DNA of 64,000 nucleotides from Amyloporia xantha (lineage: Eukaryota > Basidiomycota > Agaricomycetes > Polyporales > Adustoporiaceae). Position 1 is the stretch's first letter, and the number at the start of each line of letters is the position of its first letter. The stretch spans positions 806,001 through 870,000 of the forward strand of contig JAYKKR010000010.1 of assembly GCA_036971615.1 (NCBI GenBank). The letters run 5' to 3'. The notes below the pieces were generated by a model that was not told the DNA's origin, did no database searches, and saw only the letters and a program-made list of their open reading frames with translations. The position numbers and the translations under genes were made by a program. This document shows, in pieces, positions 23,125 to 35,093 of this stretch.

Positions 23125-23556
23125 AGTACGATGAAAACAAGTTCCCCTCTTCGTTTATATAATTTTCCGTCAGAACCGCCACGGCTAGCGAATATTATTA
23201 TTCTCTCCAAGTTGCATGAACGCGAAGACCTGGCACAGAGGTTGCGTCTCTCGGAACAGACGGAAGCGGACGCCCATGAGAGCGAGGAGCAGGCCGGAAA
23301 GCCGACGCGTCATGGAGCGCGTATGTGTCACGTTACCGCGTCTCATGTCGGACAGAAACGGTAAGTGGCTTCGAGACGCACCTCGAGGCAAGCAGCCGCC
23401 AGCGTCTGGCGCTGGGCACGACGTCATCGATGCATGATGGACTCGGAAGAGCTGTCCTTCGCTTCCAGTATAAGTCCTGCCCCTCGTCGCCCTTCCTCAC
23501 TCTCTGGCGAACCTCACTTTCCCCTTGATTCATAGAACCTTGCCGTACTCTAAAAC

Positions 23557-24522
23557 ATGAAGGTACCACAAGATATTGTCTAAGGACGGAGCCGGAACTG
23601 AAGCTCTGTATCGCAGATCGTCACGAAGGAAGAACAGGACGCGCAGATGCGCGCAACTGTCGTCGGTGGCGCAAAGGGATTGGCAGGCGGCCTCGGCGTC
23701 GCCCTTCCCGCAGCGTACCTCCTCAACCGCCGTTTCCCGTATTATCGCGCACTCCAACCATCCCTCAAGGCCTTCGGCGTCATCCTTATCGCAGTCCCGG
23801 CGCTCGTCATCAACGCCGAGCATGCTGGGTTGAAATACGAGAAGGAGCACTGGTGCGTAGCCTCATCTTAGCAGTAATACCAGCCTGCTGAGGCGGCACG
23901 ATATATCCGCGTTGCACCTTTCAGGACAGATGCTGGGAAGGAAGAGATGGATACCCAACAAGCGCGGGAGCAGCGGCGGTGGGAGTCATTGTCGCTTACC
24001 CAGAAGATCCGTGACACCGCTGCGAGACACGAGTACGGCTTCATTGGCACGGCGTGGGCGGCGACCATGGTCGGTGCATTTGGATGGATCATGCGTGATC
24101 CGTGAGTCGCCTCTTCCCTGTAACATTGACAGAAAGCGGTTTCATGACTCATGTCGTGCGCGCCCAACCCAGGTATCAAACCATGCCACAGAAGGTGCGT
24201 ACCCGTTTCGATCGGTCGGGCGAGTTGTGCGCTGTTACTGAAGTGCCTGGTGCGCTCTATAGATTGTCCAGGCCCGTATGTGGGCGCAGGGTCTGACGAT
24301 TGGTATTTTGATCGCTGCGGGTGCGCTCACACACGCAAAGAGAGCGAAGGAGGTCGACGAGTATGGGCATCGACATGTCGTAAGTTCCCAGAGCTGCGGA
24401 CTTGCCTCGGAGTGCTCACGTACACGCTTGCGATGCAGGCACCAGACCACTCGTGGCGGGACATCGTAGCGCAGGAAGAGAGACACAAGAATGAACAGCA
24501 GCAAGCCGAGAAGAAAGTTTGA
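23557..24522 (+). CDS. RCF2: Respiratory supercomplex factor 2 homologue (HIG1 domain), copy A
   Basis: A mitochondrial inner-membrane protein tied to cytochrome c oxidase assembly and supercomplexes. Exons: 23557-23562, 23617-23852, 23925-24101, 24173-24194, 24263-24379, 24439-24522 (213 residues, in frame). The first coding exon is only ATG-AAG. The N-terminal half has two hydrophobic spans (VVGGAKGLAGGLGVALPAAY; AFGVILIAVPALVINAE). A Trp/Glu-rich linker follows (REQRRWESLS), then the HIG1-like pair of spans, with GFIGTAWAATMVGAFGWIM and the family signature QKIVQARMWAQGLTIGILIA. A second copy lies at 35488-36308 on the other strand. Confidence 0.9.
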
Positions 24523-26180
24523 CTGCTGAAACGCGCAGATATATGTCAACCAGAATTGTAGAGTACCGTGAGTACGGCGACATTGATGCAAAGCGGTCAC
24601 TAGCGGTGAGCCGAACTTGACCGAAGGGCCTAGACTTGTATCATATAATGTTAAGATCACATCGACCGAACTATGTATCAGTTCGTGGCTGTCACTTTTC
24701 ATGATGCCTTTTCATGATTGAGAGGAAACCGTGGTTGCGGCCGAGCGGATGATGCCCAAAGTACGCGGTGGACCGTGCGAGGTTGAAGGTTGCCTATAAA
24801 TAGCGAGACTACTGACATATCCTGGCTCGTCCGAGGTGTTCTGTGAGTGTGATCATGAATGCATCAGACGGAAAAGGTTCGCTACAAGTATGCTGTGTCA
24901 CACGGCATCTGCATTCCTGCAACTGAAATAACGGTGCCGTAAGTAGCTAACTCTGTGCACGTAGCTCAACCTACCACTTTGACTCATATCTGTGGATTCC
25001 TACTTTCACCCTCCATGCTTCCTGTCCCGATCCACGCTAACAGCTGGCAGGGATCCTGTGTTACCTTACTTATCTGATAGATTGGTGAGCGTGAGTGCTG
25101 TGAGGTGATACGCCTCACCTCTGATGCACGGCCGGCATAGTCCCACGACCAATTCATTGTGGTTCGTTTATCAATGAAGAATGTTCGTCCCCTAGTCTGT
25201 GTGAGCACTTGATCTGATGATCCAAAGAATCCGAAGTCGTTAGCAGGAGATGTGTCAGCGAGTCGACGAGTCAGGCCCGAGGTATTTGAGTGGGTGAATG
25301 GAAAGAATTATCTGTAGCGGACCCCTAGCAAATTAGAGGGGTGTGTTATCTCGAGATAGCTCAACGCCAGGAATAGAGCAGTGGGGATTTATCTCGGAGC
25401 CGTTAACGTTTGAGTTGGACTCCGTTGGAGAGGATAAGTTAATGGTCAGGGTTTGACGAAGCTGATGACGGAGCGTACGGAGCGTCTGGATCGGTGTGTG
25501 TCAGCCACGTGCAGTAAGAGATCGGACGCAAGCCCAGAACTGACTGATCACTTGGCGTGAGTGTATATCCGATGCATCTCACTCCGCCCCAGCCGCCGCC
25601 GCCACTTTTGTCTCCAAAGCCCGTGGAAATGGCAACAAAGGCAGTGAATGCGACTTCAAAGGAACAGATTGACCGATGTGTGCACCTCGAAACACACAGA
25701 ATGAGGCCGCAGAAGACCGTAGACGGCGACTGCGATGCTTGGGCCATTGTGTCGGAGCAGGAAATAGCCGCCTGCCGGAACCATGCCGCCGAGTTGCGCC
25801 ATTAGCGCCGGGTACGCATTACTTTTGTAAGCGGGCAGGAGCAGAGTTTGCGGTCGGCTCCGTCAAGACTCTTTGCGGACGACGTTAGGCTGCACTCAAG
25901 TGCCCGTCCACCATCTTGCCTTCATCGCCCACCACGACGACCGACGACCCGTAGTCAACGACAGCAAGTAAAAAAAGACGTCCCGTGAGTTCCCGGTAGA
26001 TCATTCGGCATGACGCGCCGCTTAGCCAGGTCAGTGGCACCATTCCCTCGCCGTCCGCAGCCCTTGTCTTGTCCCATCACCCTCGTCCAATCAAGAATAC
26101 CGTACCCTTTCCTTCCTCACACCCATTATCTCTGAGCTCTGTCCCTCTCTCCGCCGCGCACGCCAGGTGCTCAGCTGCCA
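24523..26180. other. Long intergenic stretch, no gene resolved
   Basis: About 1.66 kb between RCF2 copy A and membrane copy 3. An 82-codon frame at 25557-25805 (plus) and a longer minus-strand frame over it (25439-25747) overlap each other; neither shows a domain or splice partners. Pyrimidine-rich sequence at 26080-26170 precedes the start of copy 3 and fits a fungal promoter or 5' UTR. Confidence 0.4.
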
Positions 26181-27292
26181 ATGCTCACTCACGTAACGCT
26201 TAAACCCCTCAGGTCCGTGTCCATTGCCGCCTCATGCGCCGGCACCATCTTCAACCTCATCTTCGCTGTCCGCCTCCTCGCCCTGTGGCGCTCGCTCGGT
26301 TGGGAGTCTGAAACGGAGTGGGAGGGCTCGGGGGATGTGTGGAGGGTCGACAGCGTCAAGATCGTCTGGGGGCTGCTGTCGACGTACTTCGCAGCGGCGT
26401 CGCTAGCATGTTTTGTTGGCTTCATTGGTCTCACCAAGGTGCGTATTGTTCTTTCCGACTCCGGTCGGCAAACGCTGAGCGCTGTGCTCATTGTTCTCCG
26501 TCGCAACCCACAGACCATCCCCTCGTTTGTTCGCTTTTATCGCGACTATTCCATCGCAGACTTTGCGTTTGTAACGTTTGGTACCGTGTTTGTTGGCTAC
26601 TCGGCCTTCAGCAGGCCCTATGTGCGAGCAAGTGTATGCGAGGAGCTCTCGCGTCATCCGGACTTGATGCGCGACATGGTCGAGATGGGGCTCAACCTGG
26701 AGAACTGTGAGCTGTGGTTCGAGCGTGCCGTTGTGGCGATGGTCGGTGTGATGTTCATCCTCATGGTGATCAGGGTGAGTCGTGATGGTTTCATTTTTGC
26801 CACAATTTCATTGAAAGACATTCTTTCCAGATCCACACGCTCATCGCGCTGTCCAAGTACCAACGCCATCTCGCACGCGACCTGTTCGCAAGTACGAAGT
26901 CGCACACGAGCCTCCGTACGCTCAGTACCGACTCGTTGCATCGCATTTATCTTCTGCCGACGCCGACTTCACCACCATCCACTTCCTTTTCCTTCAACCA
27001 CTTCGACGCTTCCGCGCATGCGCGATCAAGCTCGGATAATGTCGTCGTATACGCACCCGTGCCGGTCGGAGGCATGACCGAGCAGGACGCACGCAAGATG
27101 AACGCGACGGAAGCGTGGATTCCATGTCGCACGGGTGCGGACGGCACAAGCTCACCGCGTTCACACTCCCACCGGCATTCACGGTCGTCCTCGGCGCACG
27201 CACACCGTCATCACAATTCTGTCAGCCGCATCCCTGGAGCGCGCAGAGATGCGTGCGCACCGGTGGATGAGAAGTCAGAGCCCCTTGCGTGA
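26181..27292 (+). CDS. Membrane protein, cluster copy 3 (no SHD1, His/Ser-rich tail)
   Basis: Exons 26181-26438, 26514-26774 and 26831-27292 give 326 residues in frame. There are about four hydrophobic spans: SVSIAASCAGTIFNLIFAVR, LLSTYFAAASLACFVGFIGL, SIADFAFVTFGTVFVGYSAF and VVAMVGVMFILMVI. The loop between spans 3 and 4 is conserved across copies (RASVCEELSRHPDLM). After the shared IYLLPTPTSPPSTSFSFNHF block the tail is rich in His, Ser and Arg (SHSHRHSRSSSAHAHRHH) and has no SHD1. Intron 1 is 75 nt, a multiple of three, and contains no stop, so a retained form would add 25 residues between spans 2 and 3. This copy looks the most intact. Function unknown. Confidence 0.78.
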
Positions 27293-28386
27293 TGATGCGG
27301 ATGGACAGTGTCCCGTTGGCACAATGTCTTGTTGTGTATTTTACGCCAGCCCTTGTCTTGGTCTCACTACAATATCTCGCCTCGTCGTTCATCGCGATCA
27401 TAGGTTCCTGATGTCGCTTGCGGCTGTTTCATGTTCATTATCCCCGTCCCTCCACTAGCACTCACACTGGTCTGCAATATTTATGCCTCATTGCCCCTCA
27501 GTGTCTCCACCCCAATTCATTCTCATACAATCCGATACGCTCCCCATCCCCCTTCCGAAGTCGCGTCTCTCATTTTCACCTCATCGCACGCGCGCTGCGT
27601 TGCCCCCTTTTTCTTCTTGTACGTTCTGCGTGTCCCGGGCATTTCCTCGTTGGAGGTCATGTTCGGGCGCGTATACGGTGTACTTACGTGAGTACGATAC
27701 CAGCGTAGAGTATGGTTACGGTGTAATCTAAGGTTGATTGTCATGCGTTTCGAGTTCCGACATGGTGAGAGACTTGAACTTGAGCCTCGGCAGCAGTGGC
27801 CGATCCTGTCAGTTTGCCTTGGCGGCACGCGAATTGAGACCAGGCGAAGGGCAAGCTCATTGCAAGTTTATGGTGACGCCAAGCGGTGGACATTGTTCGA
27901 GTCCATTGCCTGCAGCTGTCGGCAAACGCTCGAAATGACCGGAAATGCCAGTGACTCGCACCTCGGACGGCGTACGGATCTCCAGTCTCGCAACGTGTTC
28001 GGCTCCCATTCATTTCTCAGCGCTGGAAGAGATGAGAAAGAGGCGTTGAGGGGGGTAAAAGGCCCAGGCTGTTCTGTCCGAGCATGTGCACTCTGGGGAG
28101 GAAATTTCAGCGCTCTGTGTTGCGACGGAGGTCGTCGATCATGAGTCTGGCTCGTCCTCCGTCTGGTCTGGCCGAGACTCTCAACCATCGTCACTTATAC
28201 CCTGAGGCTGCTTCTCAGCTTTTTCTCGTAGTCCTATCTACCTGGGTATAGCATACGTCTATCCGCGACTATCCGGCGCACTGCTCCCGGAAACCAGCCG
28301 AAGCACTCACTACTTGGCCAAGTAACCACCTGACTGGGAGCTAGTCCACACGTATTCGAAGCGGCGGTGGACGAGCTGTAAAGACG
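27293..28386. other. Intergenic, no gene seen
   Basis: About 1.1 kb between membrane copy 3 and the Tpa1 homologue. Open frames at 27418-27731 and 27734-28144 overlap others on both strands and have no protein-like character. Pyrimidine-rich stretches near 27480-27630 look like untranslated sequence. Confidence 0.45.
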
Positions 28387-30490
28387 ATGGTGCGTACCCA
28401 CGAACGATCACAGAGCCCTGCTCCGGGCGCAGACGTGGAAAACGAGCCCTCGCTCCTCAAGAGGATGAAGATGAACCATGTCTCCCACTCCGAGGCAGTC
28501 ACAGAGCGGTTCGCCCCCGATCTCTTCGCTCCGAGCAACATTCACCGCCTGCACACGGAATACGAGCAGAGTAATCCCTTCAAGCATGTTGTCGTCGAAA
28601 AACTGTTCCAGGATGAGCTCCTCCAGCACGTGAAGGACGAGGTCCTCGCAGAGCTGAGCTTCTCGGAGAAGGAGACAGACATCTATAAGGTGTGGTAACA
28701 CCATGTATGCCCGATTTGCAGCTGATGGTCGCACCTTGCGAGCTAGGTGAAGCAGACAGGCGATCTCGCCTCGCTCTCCTTCCTGACCGACGCCCAGCGC
28801 GCCCTCCTTCCGAACCTCCTCACCCTCCGCGACGCCCTCTACTCAGCGGAGTTCCGCCAGTTCCTCCGCAATGTCACCGGCTGCGGCCCGCTCTCGGGCA
28901 CGAAGCAGGACATGTCTGTCGTCTCCTACTCCAAGTCTTGCCATTTGCTCAACCACGACGACGTGATTGGCACACGACGGGTTTCGTACATCCTCTATGG
29001 ACCGGTGCCGCACTACATGGGCTGGCAGCGGGAGTGGGGCGGCGCCCTCGAGCTGTATCCTACAAGGCCGGGTCCCGACGGTGTCCCTGAGCCTGAGCCT
29101 ATCCCAAGCAAGTGCATACCGCCCAGCTGGAACCAGTTCATTTTCTTCGAGGTACAGCCGGGGAAGAGCTTCCATTCGGTTGAGGAAGTTGTCGTGGGTG
29201 AGGGAGAGGATGGGCGAGAGCGGCTGAGCATCAGTGGGTGGTTCCACTCAGTGCAGCCGGGTGAAGAGGGCTACCAGCCGGAGGATGACGTGCCAGAGCT
29301 GAAGAGCTCGCGAGAGCAGCTTGTGAGTGTTGTCCTTATCCTGATTGGTCGGAGCGTGCTCATCGTCACCCGTCCCTCCAGACATCAACGTCCACCGACT
29401 TCAAGGCCTACTCGGACGCGGAAGACCTGCCTCTCCCCGATGACCCCCTCACCGAAGCCGACATCTCCTTCCTCTCCGAGTTCCTCAACCCCGTGTATCT
29501 TCAAGCACGCACGATGAAAGCACTCGCGTCGCGTTTCGTCGACGAGTCCTCGCTCGAGCTGCACGAGCTGCTCTGTGCGCCGCTCGCTGCTAAGCTCGAG
29601 TCCGGACTCCGCAGCGAGGACGCGGCAGACGGGCTTGGGCCCCACCGCTCCAATCCAATTCCGCCACACACCGCTGGCACGGAGGGCGCGTGGACGCTCA
29701 AGGGCCCGCCGCATAAGTGGCGGTACTGTACGCTGCGCGACCACGAGCGACAGGGCGCTAGACGGAGGACGGAGCCGAGGTGGGCGGAATCGTCGCCGGA
29801 CGAGATCGTGCGCGCACTACAGGACGAGCTTTTCCCGAGCCCGGCGTTCCGCGCTTGGCTTGCGGTCGTGACTAGGCTGCTGCCGCTGAGGTACGCGGTG
29901 GAGGCGAGGCGATTCCGTCCGGGGATGGACTATACGCTCGCGACGGGTGAAACGAAGGAGACAAGGCTCGATGTGGTGCTTGGGCTGACGCCTCAGGAGT
30001 GGGAGAAGCAGGAGGACGGGGAGGATATGGAAGAGGAAGTGCATGCGTGGCAGACCGGCGAATGGGGTGGATGGGAGGTATGTCTGATGTACGCGCGCTG
30101 CATCCTTTCGTGTTTGTTCATCGTATTCTGCAGTGTTATATGGCCCCTCACGATGAGGAGGATGATCCGGCCGTCTACCGTTCTGGCTCGCAGAAAGCAA
30201 AGTCTGGACAGCACGCTCACGGCGACAGCCATGCCTCCACCAACGGTCATGGCACGAATGGCCATATGTCTCCTGGAGTGGCGTCCGATCCAATGCAGGA
30301 AGACGAGGACGACGAAGAGGACAATGGCACGCTCCTGACCGTGCAGCCTGGCTTCAACCGTCTCTTACTGGTCCTACGAGACGAGGGTGTCATGCGTTTC
30401 GTCAAGTACGTTTCTGCCGCTGCCCAAGGCTCACGATGGGACATCTGCGGAGAATTCGAGATCGGGATGGTGGAGGAGGCCGACGACTGA
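28387..30490 (+). CDS. TPA1: Prolyl 3,4-dihydroxylase Tpa1/Ofd1 (Fe/2-oxoglutarate dioxygenase)
   Basis: Hydroxylates a conserved proline of ribosomal protein uS12 (Rps23); in yeasts it links oxygen to translation accuracy and sterol-response control. Exons 28387-28689, 28747-29322, 29382-30077 and 30134-30490 give 643 residues in frame. The N-terminal catalytic domain shows CHLLNHDDVIGTRRVSYILY, where HDD supplies the HxD iron ligands. A distal His lies in FFEVQPGKSFHSVEEV, and the Arg of RLSISGWFHS fits the 2-oxoglutarate ligand. The C-terminal half is the catalytically inactive second domain known in this family, ending GSRWDICGEFEIGMVEE. An acidic, His/Ser/Gly-rich insert (about residues 530-590) precedes its last strands. 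Confidence 0.93.
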
Positions 30491-30699
30491 TCTACTACTC
30501 TTCGATGCACGCTCTCGTGCGCACTGAAAAATACCTACATGCTCGTCTCCACTCTTAGATGGTGTAGACCCATCGCACACGCACACTATTCAAACTTGCA
30601 TGTACATCAAATATAATGTATATGTAAGTAATATCTCCATGTATCGTCGAGTGCCCATGTCATTCCGAAAAGTATAGTATAATAATATACGAGCATGCC

Positions 30700-32281
30700 C
30701 TAAAACACGATCTTCTTTCCCTGGCTGGGGACAATCGCTGCGGTCTCTCGCTTTGCTAAGGCTAGAGCAGCCCCAGGCTTCGGCCTCGCCCGCGGGGGCT
30801 TCCCGCTCTTGGTGCCTTTCCTCGATGACTGTGAGTCGTCTTCTACATGTTGCCGCTTCGGTGGCGAAGACTGTGCCTGCCCATCGTCCTCTGCATCCGC
30901 ATCCGCTTCTTCTATCCTTGACTTGCGTTTGTGCGATTGTTCGGCGTCGTGTGAGGGCCTGCCTCTCGGCCGTTGCTCTCTCGAGCTTCCTTTTTCGCCT
31001 TTCGGCTTCCGATCTTTCGAGTGCACGAGGCCTCCCCCGCGACGGACCGCATCGGGCGACGCATACTCGACCACGAGCTTCCGGCCGTCGAGGAAGTGGT
31101 TCTTCGGATTGATGAGAGACGACGTAGCGTGCTCGGTTGTTGTGAAATCCACGAACGCCCATCTGTCAAATTGTATTAGGCCCTTGCTGACAACTGAAGA
31201 TAATATGACACGGGACTGGAATGGACGGCTGCTGTGATGACAGCAAAAGTCTGGTCCGAAGTCCAGAGTCAATGCCTGGAGGCCAGAACAGGACGCACCC
31301 TTTACATTTCCCGCTGTCCTCGAACGTTCCAATCCGCACTTTACGTAGCCACGGATCTGGCCCCTCCGTCTTTTCCTCCGTATCCGCTGCGGACGACTTT
31401 GAGCGGTGAGACTGGAACAACTTGCGGATGGACTGCTCCGTCGCCTCGAAGCCAAGGTTCCCGAGGAAGAGCGTGGGGCCTGCGGGCTGCTTCTGTGCGC
31501 TGAGAATTTTTTGTGCAGTTTTAGTGTGACCTGAGAGGCCAGACTTTGATGTAGACGCTGCCGCGCCGTCTTGGCCATCCACTCCACCTGCAGAGGGCGC
31601 TGGACGCCCATTGAAGTCATCGCCTATATGTAACTTAGCTGACCGTAACCCCATATGAGGGCTTCGACTGGTACGTACCATCTTTTATGAGAAGCCGCCT
31701 ACCATCTAGTGGGTTCTCCGACAACGTGATGGCAATGACCTTTGCCTCCGGGGTCGCAAAGTCCACGTATGCGAATCTTGAGTCAAGATGTAAGGTACGT
31801 CAGCTGTACGATGAAAGAGCCGGAGGAAGACGAACCCACGATTTTCCTTCCTTGTACCACCAGGCCCTGCGCTCGCCAGCTTTGTGGGCATGTGTATCCT
31901 GGTGATACCCCCCACGCCGTCAAAGAATTGGCGCAACGCCTCTGGTGTCGTTTTGAATGCCATATTTCCGACCCATACAGAGTTCTGGCGTTTCGGGAGC
32001 TTGCTGGGTGCTAGATCGGCGGTGTTCTTCACGGCTTGTGCTTTCTTCGCCGGATCGGCGTCATCCCCTGTTTTTATAGACACCTTTTCCTGTTTCCTCT
32101 TCTGTCTTCGCTGTTCAGCATGTGAGAGGATGGGGACATCTGAGGACTCATTGGGATCTTCATCACTGTCGCTGCTACTGTCGTTCTCCGAGTCTGTTTC
32201 TTGCTGATTTTGTCTTGGGTCTAGCTCATCGTCGATATCGGAGGAGCTGCTACTCGAGGAGGATTCAGATGCAAGGGTCAT
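30700..32281 (-). CDS. NOP13: Nop13-like nucleolar protein with two RRMs
   Basis: Exons in minus order: 32281-31836, 31776-31679, 31623-31299, 31162-30700 (443 residues, in frame). The N-terminus is Ser/Asp/Glu-rich. RRM1 begins NSVWVGNMAFKTTPEALRQF, with RNP1 ENRGFAYVDFA formed across the first intron. RRM2 begins TLFLGNLGFEATEQSIRKLF, with RNP1 KCKGWAFVDFT, also formed across an intron. A Lys/Arg-rich tail follows, typical of pre-ribosome factors. Intron 1 uses the unusual donor GTTCGT; it is the only donor that restores the RNP1 motif. Overall resemblance is to yeast Nop13 of the 90S/pre-60S pathway, though other nucleolar two-RRM proteins cannot be excluded. Confidence 0.83.
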
Positions 32282-33253
32282 TAGGCGTGCTTCTCGTTGA
32301 GAAAGAAAGAGAACAAGGCTACACAACAGGTCAATCCAATGCTGGGGCGCAGTGGACGAGCCTTGCCAAAATCGAAATCTGCCATCAATTTGGATCGAGA
32401 TCGTTCACGTGCGCTGAGGAACGAGCGTCGACTCCTCCAACTCAAGCGGTACCCTTGTCGCCACGCTCAATCGTCGCAGAGTTTTATAACAGAGCCTTCT
32501 TTCCCTTGCTATGTGGCTCGTTATCAAATAAGAAGCGGTCTCTGAGAAACTGCTGCTGGATATCACCAATATATCTTCGTAGCCTCCTTACTGCTCTTCA
32601 TGATCATTATACATTTATAAAACGATTCGGATGTAGGCGTCGGTGAAAGTCCAAAAGTGTGTGCTATCCCTTGTTCTTCAAGTTTGACTGTCATAATCTT
32701 TCTGCTATCCAGTGCTTGACAATTTGTATACCACCGTGATACAGCATGTGTTGTTTCTCGATAGAAGACAGTGCCCTTGCTGCATCTCTGCTTCTTTTGT
32801 ACAGATAACCACCACCACCTAGTGGACAATGATGCACCCAAGTGAGATATTCTCAGGTGCGTATATTTACCCGATCCTTTGTATCGATTGAGGACAGTCC
32901 TTACGACTCTGCACCAATCAGCATCCAGTCCGCAGCGTACAGTCGATTGTTTCGAGGGCAGGTGACTATCGCGCCATTGTACGGTACCGATATGCATATG
33001 CCGCGGAGACTGTGAAATACCACTCCACTTGTTCTCACTGCGTAAAGGTACTTTTAAGGCATTTCTGACAGTCAACATTTGGCAGCTGCTCAAAAAGGGA
33101 TGCTAGGATTGTCTCATGGTGTTGTGGTCGCAGCGCTCGCAGTAATATATAAAGACGACAGAAAGGACATAGCTGTGGCCCCGTAGTCACTGAATAATTA
33201 CCACCCTCAAGACGACTACAGATTTCCCAGGTGACATCCTGGATAATACAAGC
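32282..33253. other. Divergent intergenic region, no gene resolved
   Basis: It lies between the Nop13-like gene (-) and the AAA ATPase gene (+). A 176-codon minus-strand open frame at 32563-33093 is long for chance, but its composition is unlike a folded protein and it has no splice partners or recognisable motif; I do not call it. A TATATAAA element sits at about 33144-33151, some 105 nt upstream of the next start. Confidence 0.4.
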
Positions 33254-35093
33254 ATGGACACCCCTCAGGAGAGCACTGGCCTGTCTGAACGCAGGATTGG
33301 TGATCCCTTTTATGACCCTTGGGTCAATCTGGGTGAGTCACGCTGTAGAGTCGGTTCATGAAGTGCACCGAAGCTTCTGCCTGTCATTAGCATCAGCCCA
33401 AATTCCAGAGCCATCTGCCTACGCGTACGTCCTGTAGTGGTTCTTTGTCGTCCGGGCTAACCTAAGTCCCCGCAGAACGCGGGCTCTGAGAGAGTTATAC
33501 CCGAAGTACTCGATCGTACTTTTCACCGACGTGCCAGGATTTGGCATTCTTGAATTCCCGGAAGCCCGGAAGACAGTCGCGGCGCCTCCTGACTTGATTT
33601 CCTCGCTCACCTTTGCCCCGTACCCCCGTCGTTCTGGCGATGCCCCATGGACATTGAATGACAATGTCAAGTTTGGTTCTTATGACATAGAATGGAAAGT
33701 ATGTGTGAAGCCATTGTGTCTGACGGAGCACGCTGACTCCGCGTTGCGGCGTGTTCTTTTCAGAACTATAAGTTCATTGTCTATATCATCAAGGTATTCT
33801 ATGAACACTTATATCTACATCTTCTCATCTGATTGACCACACTTTTAAGTATCCACACGTCCGATCTGACGTCGTTCAACATTACATACTGCATGAAGGA
33901 CCCGAAGAGCCGTCCCGGGAGTTCTTGCTTGCGGCCGCGGGATGGGCAAAGCAACTGCATGAGGAGGTCCTTGTCCTTGAGCGTGGAATGTGGACAAAGA
34001 ACCACGAGTTGTGGGTAGAAGTCCAGAAGGCCAATTGGGACGACATCATTCTCAGGCAAGATCTCAAGGACGCTCTCAGAGAGGACGTCGATGGATTCTT
34101 CGATTCTGAAGAGCTGTACAAATCTCTCTCTATCCCCTGGAAGGTACGCCTTTCAACGACAACAGATACCTCACGCGGAATTATCTGAGTCATATAACGC
34201 AGCGTGGCATCATAATGCTCGGCCCGCCAGGTGAGCATATACATTATGCAACGGCTCGGACGTAACCTGACAGCAACACAGGAAATGGAAAGACTATCAG
34301 CATGAAGGCCATCATGAAAGGACTGCTGTGTAGCAGGGTACTCTCCGCTGTACGTCAAGTCTTTCAGGCACCCAATGGGCGAGGAACATGGCATGTCTGT
34401 GATGTTCAAGAAGGCGAGGGAGGTGGCCCCTTGCGTGATCGTCCTGGAGGACTTGGACTCCCTCATCAACGATGGGAACCGGTCGTTCTTCTTGAACCAG
34501 CTGGACGGCCTCGAAGGTAACGACGGGTTGCTGGTCATTGGTTCGACCAATCATTTCGACAGATTGGATCCTGCCTTGAGCGGGAGGCCGAGCAGGTTCG
34601 ACAGAAAATTGTGCGTCTCGTTTTGCCGCACATGCTTCTTGACCAGAGAACCTCAGTCGATTGCAATATAGCCCGTTCGAAGATCCCCATGAGGAGGAGC
34701 GCACCCTCTACGTCCGCTACTGGCAGAACAAACTGAGGAATAACGAGCGCGTCTCGTTTCCGGACAGCCTTGTCGCCGCGATCGTGGAGTCAACCGACAA
34801 GTTCAGCTTCGCCTACCTCAAGGAAGCTTTGTGCGTTGCTCCTGTTCATTCATCCTTGTACGCCATGATTCCTCAATCAACCTGTCTTGTCTAGTGTCTC
34901 CGCGCTTGTCTTGCTCGCTGGCAAAAAAGGCGACAACAGACCCTCATTCGGGGCTGCTATTCAAGGGCAGATCAAGTCTCTCCTCGAGCAGCTCAAGAAA
35001 GATCCGCGAGACACCAGTTCGGGCTCGAGACATGGGCGTACCAGTGCTGATGTCCAGCCGACAGAAGTGTGGGGGGAACCCGTCCCGTACTAG
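33254..35093 (+). pseudogene. AAA ATPase with a one-base frame break (broken or base-call error)
   Basis: Nine exons: 33254-33332, 33391-33424, 33476-33698, 33764-33793, 33850-34143, 34203-34230, 34282-34610, 34672-34830, 34895-35093. The Walker A loop is split by an intron: RGIIMLGPPG, then NGKTISMKAIMK. Walker B is CVIVLEDLDSLI, then a sensor-like IGSTNHFDRLDPAL and an RPSRFDRK arginine region. The frame carrying Walker A ends soon after KAIMK. The frame carrying GYSPLYVKSFRHPMGEEHGM and Walker B is offset by one base, near 34318-34322 (AAAGGACTGC). All splice phases elsewhere agree, and the summed length is one base over a multiple of three. Architecture fits the fungal family with a C-terminal AAA domain; substrate unknown. 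Confidence 0.72.

Noticed and set aside
32563..33093. 176-codon minus-strand open frame
   Set aside because: No splice context, no recognisable motif and unusual composition; probably a chance open frame in the intergenic region.
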